The notes below the pieces were generated by a model that saw only the letters and a program-made list of their open reading frames with translations, was not told the origin of the DNA and did not search any database. From contig CM049317.1 in assembly GCA_026874595.1 (NCBI GenBank), forward strand, positions 10,448,382 through 10,512,381: a stretch of 64,000 nt of DNA, written 5' to 3'. Shown here one piece after another: positions 60,676 to 64,000 of the stretch; position 1 is the first letter of the stretch; each line of letters begins with the position of its first letter. This DNA is from Sipunculus nudus (lineage: Eukaryota; Annelida; Sipuncula; Golfingiida; Sipunculidae). A program made the position numbers and the translations under genes.

Positions 60676-60856
60676 TTATCTGTCAGATACGATCATGCGG
60701 CCTATCAGTTCCTTCATAATCTCATTGGTTCCGCCGTAGATTGTCTGCGCACGCGCGTTGGCGAATGCGCGCGCAATAGGGTACTCCCACATGTATCCCC
60801 ATCCGCCGTGCATCTGTAAACAGTTGGTCGCCACTTGGTTCTGGAGGTCCGTGCAC
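60676..60856 (-). CDS. ACADL: ACADL copy B exon 9 (C-terminus)
   Basis: Encodes the terminal 60 residues with CLQMHGGWGYMWEYP and IYGGTNEIMKELIG, ending SDR and TAA. 22 of 181 positions differ from copy A, yet 59 consecutive bases (from TGTTTACAG to GCGCATT) are identical including silent sites. Acceptor TTCTAG/G. Confidence 0.95.
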
Positions 60857-63048
60857 CTAGAATATAAATGAAAGATGTTACACATAATCAGTTACATTAA
60901 CTACTTGAAAGAGCTTCGGTCGAGAACTAAAGAAATATATCTGAGTTAGCAAAACCTAAAAAATCATTCTATATTATTATATGTCCTTTCATTTTAATAT
61001 TTTAAGTGATTATAAGGGTAATTCCTCATTTTGTCTTTTCATCTATATTGACATTCAACTCTAAATGGCAAATTCTTTAATTATGTGACGTCGGAATTAA
61101 GATTGCATACCAGTACTTAGCCATTGATGCACTTTCCGAGTCCAGTCCGCGGTCTTGATGGACTTGGATACACTGATCAATGAATGATCGCGCCACACAA
61201 ATATCTGTTTTCATCTCAGCCAGGCGGTGCTGGATCGTCTGTTGGAAAACGTGGGCAAGAAAATAAACTAATTTATATTCGTATGCAAGAGTGAAACAAT
61301 GGTAACACGCATTGAATGTTCAGGAGTGGATCGTGTCTGGAACTTAGTTGTCGGGGTGTCAGTCAGTGACATGATGTTCAGTTCACAGACATCCGTCTGG
61401 ATAAGGGCCTAATATGAGGTTATTTACTGTAGGTTTCTTTGATTCATTATTAGAGTGAATTGATTTGGAAGACCAGGGTTCGGTAGAAAAACGCTAATGC
61501 AAGGAAGTCGATCCGAATGTGCGGATATTGAACAATCATTTGTGCCCCCTTGTGGAGTCTTTAATAGTTACCTGTAGACTCGCAATGCTTTTACCAAATG
61601 CCTTCCTTTGTTTGACGTAAGCTCTTGTTTCCTCAAACATCCACTCGGTAGCCGCCATTCCCCGGATCGCTATACTCAGCCGTTCCTGTGGCAACTGCTG
61701 CATCAGATAGCGGAACCCCTTGTTTGGCTCCCCTAAGATATGACTGCTGGGAAGTCTGACGTCATCAAAGAACAGCTCCGCAGTGTCCTGAATCAAAAGG
61801 GCCGCAGTTAATACAGACTTTTTCTTGATAGAAATTACAAATGGACAGATCAATGGCAGTAATGTTAGATTTAAGTAAATACATATTTCAAATTCATAAA
61901 TGATCACATAATACTGATAACATTAATATACAGATAAGCTTTAAGAGAATTCCAGGTATTGTTTACAAAAACAACTTTTACATGTCAACAAAAGTAACAG
62001 AGTTATTGCCTCGTTCATGTAAAAGCGATTTTCTTCATTCTTATATTTTCAGACAAATCTTAATAAGAAAGGGAGTTTTCAAAGTTTAAATATACCAAAA
62101 TGCATAAACTGCTGAGAGGAGATCGAACTTCCATTGATTTCATGATAAAGTTAAATTTATTGTAAAAGCAATAATGTTAATGGTCACTGTGTTATTAGAT
62201 TTTGAGTTTTTTTTTTTTTAATTTTAATTGAGATACTGATAATTTCCCCATCATTCATGTAGTCCAGTAATAGTCGCCAGTCTATATGCAGATCGTAGTG
62301 TGTCTCCGTCTCTCCGTCTTTCCGTCTGTCATCCTTATGTTTGTTTGGCCATCAATTTTCTCCGAATTTTCTGAAGACATAAAATCTTTAAGCCAAACTA
62401 GTCTTGTTAAACCTCGCCCAGTTTTAGCTGTCTGCTGGGTAGGCTTTCGATTAGGTTGGGCTACGTCTTATTTAGTTGTTGGTTTGTATTTTTGTAGGCA
62501 GATTAATGCCACTGAACCGATTTTAACAAAACCTTGTAAAAGGGTGGGGCAAAAGCCGTGCCATGGCAGCCATAATTTTAGTGAGGATTTTGATCCAGGT
62601 AAAGAACCAGATCCTGTATTATTATTATGTGATTTTTTCGTGCGTGTGTTAGAGTTATGTCATCGGATCTGGTGAATTAATTTCGACGAAATTTTATGGA
62701 AGGATGGACCATGGGCAAAAGAGGAAATAATAACATTTTGTGAAGGATTGTTCGAAATGAAATGCGGATCCGGATCCGGATCCTATTCGCCCCGTTTCCA
62801 TGCTCTCTCGTTTTACCTGACCATGCATGCCGATCTTCTTGAGTTTCCGGCCTTTCTTGAATCCCGACATACCGTCTTCTACCAGAAATAGACTGATTCC
62901 ATGCGCCGCTGACTTGGCTTCCAGATTCGTCACCGCCACCACCACAACGAGGTCGGCCATCCATCCATTGCTGATGAACACTTTACTGCCGTTTAGGATC
63001 CAGTCGTCGCCATCTTGTTTCGCGACGGTCCTGATACCTTGCAGGTCG
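60676..63048 (-). CDS. ACADL: long-chain acyl-CoA dehydrogenase paralogue (copy B), 3' half
   Basis: Four minus-strand exons (63048-62817, 61787-61572, 61238-61111, 60856-60676; 232, 216, 128 and 181 nt) equal in length and phase to copy A exons 6-9 and encode the last 252 residues without stop or frameshift. The catalytic LPQERL Glu is kept and the ACADM position is Gly (IYGGTNE, with the usual Thr that copy A lost). Distinct residues include IRGMAATEW where copy A has ILATAAAEF in the helix after the catalytic Glu. Splice sites are GT-AG. Exons 1-5 would lie beyond position 64000, so completeness is unknown. The gene is convergent with copy A, 15.4 kb stop to stop. Same matrix beta-oxidation role, or a subfunction of it, is inferred. 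Confidence 0.9.
61111..61238 (-). CDS. ACADL: ACADL copy B exon 8
   Basis: Encodes TIQHRLAEMKTDICVARSF and LDSESASMAKYW. By hand count 32 of 128 positions differ from copy A, markedly more than the neighbouring exons. Acceptor CCAACAG/A, donor TACTG/GTATGC. Confidence 0.92.
61572..61787 (-). CDS. ACADL: ACADL copy B exon 7 (catalytic Glu)
   Basis: Encodes DTAELFFDDVRLPSSHI through QRKAFGKSIASLQ, with LPQERL. Acceptor GATTCAG/G, donor CTACAG/GTAACT, phase 0 both sides as in copy A. Confidence 0.96.
62280..62430. repeat. interspersed repeat in ACADL copy B intron 6
   Basis: 'gtctccgtctctccgtcttt' followed by 'ccgtctgtcatcc' is a CCGTCT-type simple stretch leading a diverged repeat. The 129-codon plus-strand frame (62286-62675) across it has no recognised domain. 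Confidence 0.4.
62766..62783. repeat. (GGATCC)3 palindromic hexamer repeat
   Basis: Three GGATCC units in a row form an 18-bp perfect palindrome, 34 bp into intron 6 of copy B (just past the exon 6 donor). Confidence 0.85.
62817..63048 (-). CDS. ACADL: ACADL copy B exon 6
   Basis: Encodes SDLQGIR, DDWILNGSKVFISNGW, VVVVAVTNLEA and AHGISLFLVEDGM. 26 of 232 positions differ from copy A. Acceptor TTTCTAAAG/C is non-optimal but phase-correct. Donor GTCAG/GTAAAA. Confidence 0.94.
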
Positions 63049-63221
63049 CTTTAGAAATGCCAAAAAATATATAGTTCATTTTTTTAGAATCTTTCCTACC
63101 TGTGAATTATTATGGTGTGATTTGTCTGTTCAATTAAGGTTCAAACACTGTAGGTGGCTGATAGACTATACTGGATGGGTTGTCTCCATATATGGGAGGG
63201 ATCATTGCGTCTCACTCGTCA

Positions 63222-64000
63222 GCTACCTACATTGTTACTCTCTACAAGAATATACGAGACAAAAATGACTGCAACATATACACAGGACTATATCCCTCTT
63301 GGTCATAACTGGAAAGGTCTTTGCCTGCGTGCCCCGGCCATAGTCCTCAACAGACTTCGGGTGTGTTCAGAGTCACAGTGCGACTTTAGAGGAGGAAGAT
63401 CAATGGTGGATATGATTTTCTCTTTTATTGCAGCTTCAGGAAAGGTGCCGAGAAAAGGGCCAACCTTTTTATGTCGCCTTTATTGATCTGACCAAGGCCT
63501 TCGACCTTGTCCCTCAAAGCTTCTCAAGACTGTAACATCCTTCTAAGCAGAACACTGCACACTAACACGTCTCATCCTTAGATCCTTTTTCTAATTATGA
63601 GCGGCGTAACACAATGTTCTGTTCTCTCTCTCAAATTGTTTAGCATATTCTACTTGCTGCGACCATATGCCTCCGATTCCTGCCATAAAGGTATCTACCT
63701 AAGCACACGGACTGGTGGAAGTCTGTTCAACTTTGCGAGCAAAGATCGAAAAGCGTCTAAAAGCTGAAGCATAAAATGCTGTTTGTTCGCTTATGTCTGC
63801 AGCCAATTTGGACCAATCGTAAATCTCAACAACAGAAACGTCATAGCCAAGGTGACAGCAGCATCCCTAATATGCGTATCGGTGACCACATCCTTCAAGT
63901 AGTGGAATAGTTCAGGTAACTGGGCCCAACACTTCACTGGGCAATGAGTTCAGTTGGACCACCGGATCAGATAGGCTGCAACAACTACGCCGGGATATAG
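63222..64000 (+). mobile_element. decayed non-LTR retrotransposon reverse-transcriptase fragment
   Basis: In shifting frames the plus strand encodes IVTLYKNIRDKNDCN, AIVLNRLRVCSESQCDFRGG, RSMVDMIFS and (63473-63520) VAFIDLTKAFDLVP, the last containing the first catalytic-Asp block of LINE reverse transcriptases. Stops and frameshifts are frequent, and the segment expected to hold the FADD catalytic box is not seen (probably deleted). It continues to the window edge. It lies in the intron upstream of exon 6 of ACADL copy B, opposite in orientation. Clade not determined. Confidence 0.8.

Noticed and set aside
62286-62675. 129-codon frame inside ACADL copy B intron
   Set aside because: Starts in a CCGTCT simple repeat and lacks any domain; most likely a repeat-derived frame.

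Overview
The window is animal nuclear DNA: AT-rich, gene-poor, with split genes that use GT-AG introns, many microsatellites, TIR elements, tRNA-derived SINE-like copies and a non-LTR retrotransposon fragment. Recurrent families (CTCAGCTGACTATAAGTCA-type ends followed by GACG/GACA runs, repeats carrying TGACCTTTGACCT, GGTGGCGCCACC palindromes) suggest a marine lophotrochozoan, most likely a mollusc such as a bivalve. That placement is inference. No bacterial, organellar or viral gene was seen.

Layout: 1-19.0 kb is gene-free and repeat-rich. 19.2-32.5 kb (+) is a complete seven-exon secreted chymotrypsin-fold serine protease (304 aa) with a TATA box, an 8.4-kb first intron and an unusual cysteine pattern. 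35.5-45.3 kb (+) is a complete nine-exon gene for mitochondrial long-chain acyl-CoA dehydrogenase (ACADL, 438 aa), with a DR1 nuclear-receptor-like site about 100 bp upstream of its ATG. 60.7-63.05 kb (-) holds the last four exons of a second, convergent ACADL paralogue whose 5' half lies beyond the right edge. A decayed LINE reverse-transcriptase fragment sits in its upstream intron.

The 15 kb between the two ACADL copies is a nested repeat landscape. Two related ~4-kb elements lie in opposite orientation (48.4-52.7 and 55.1-59.1 kb). One carries a TIR-bounded insertion built from 278-bp tandem units with GGTGGCGCCACC palindromes and a CGG run. A larger unit with 16-bp perfect inverted ends flanked by TTAA spans 46.64-53.07 kb. 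Inside that unit is a candidate compact single-exon gene (63-aa ORF at 47278-47469) with TATA box, good Kozak context and poly(A) signal, preceded by inverted TAATTA-type motifs.

The protease and the dehydrogenases have no evident functional link. The two ACADL copies share intron positions and show patchy nucleotide identity (exon 8 about 75%, exons 6 and 9 about 88%, with a 59-nt identical run), which suggests gene conversion. All exon coordinates were derived by hand from splice signals, phase continuity and family knowledge; no alignment or database search was run.
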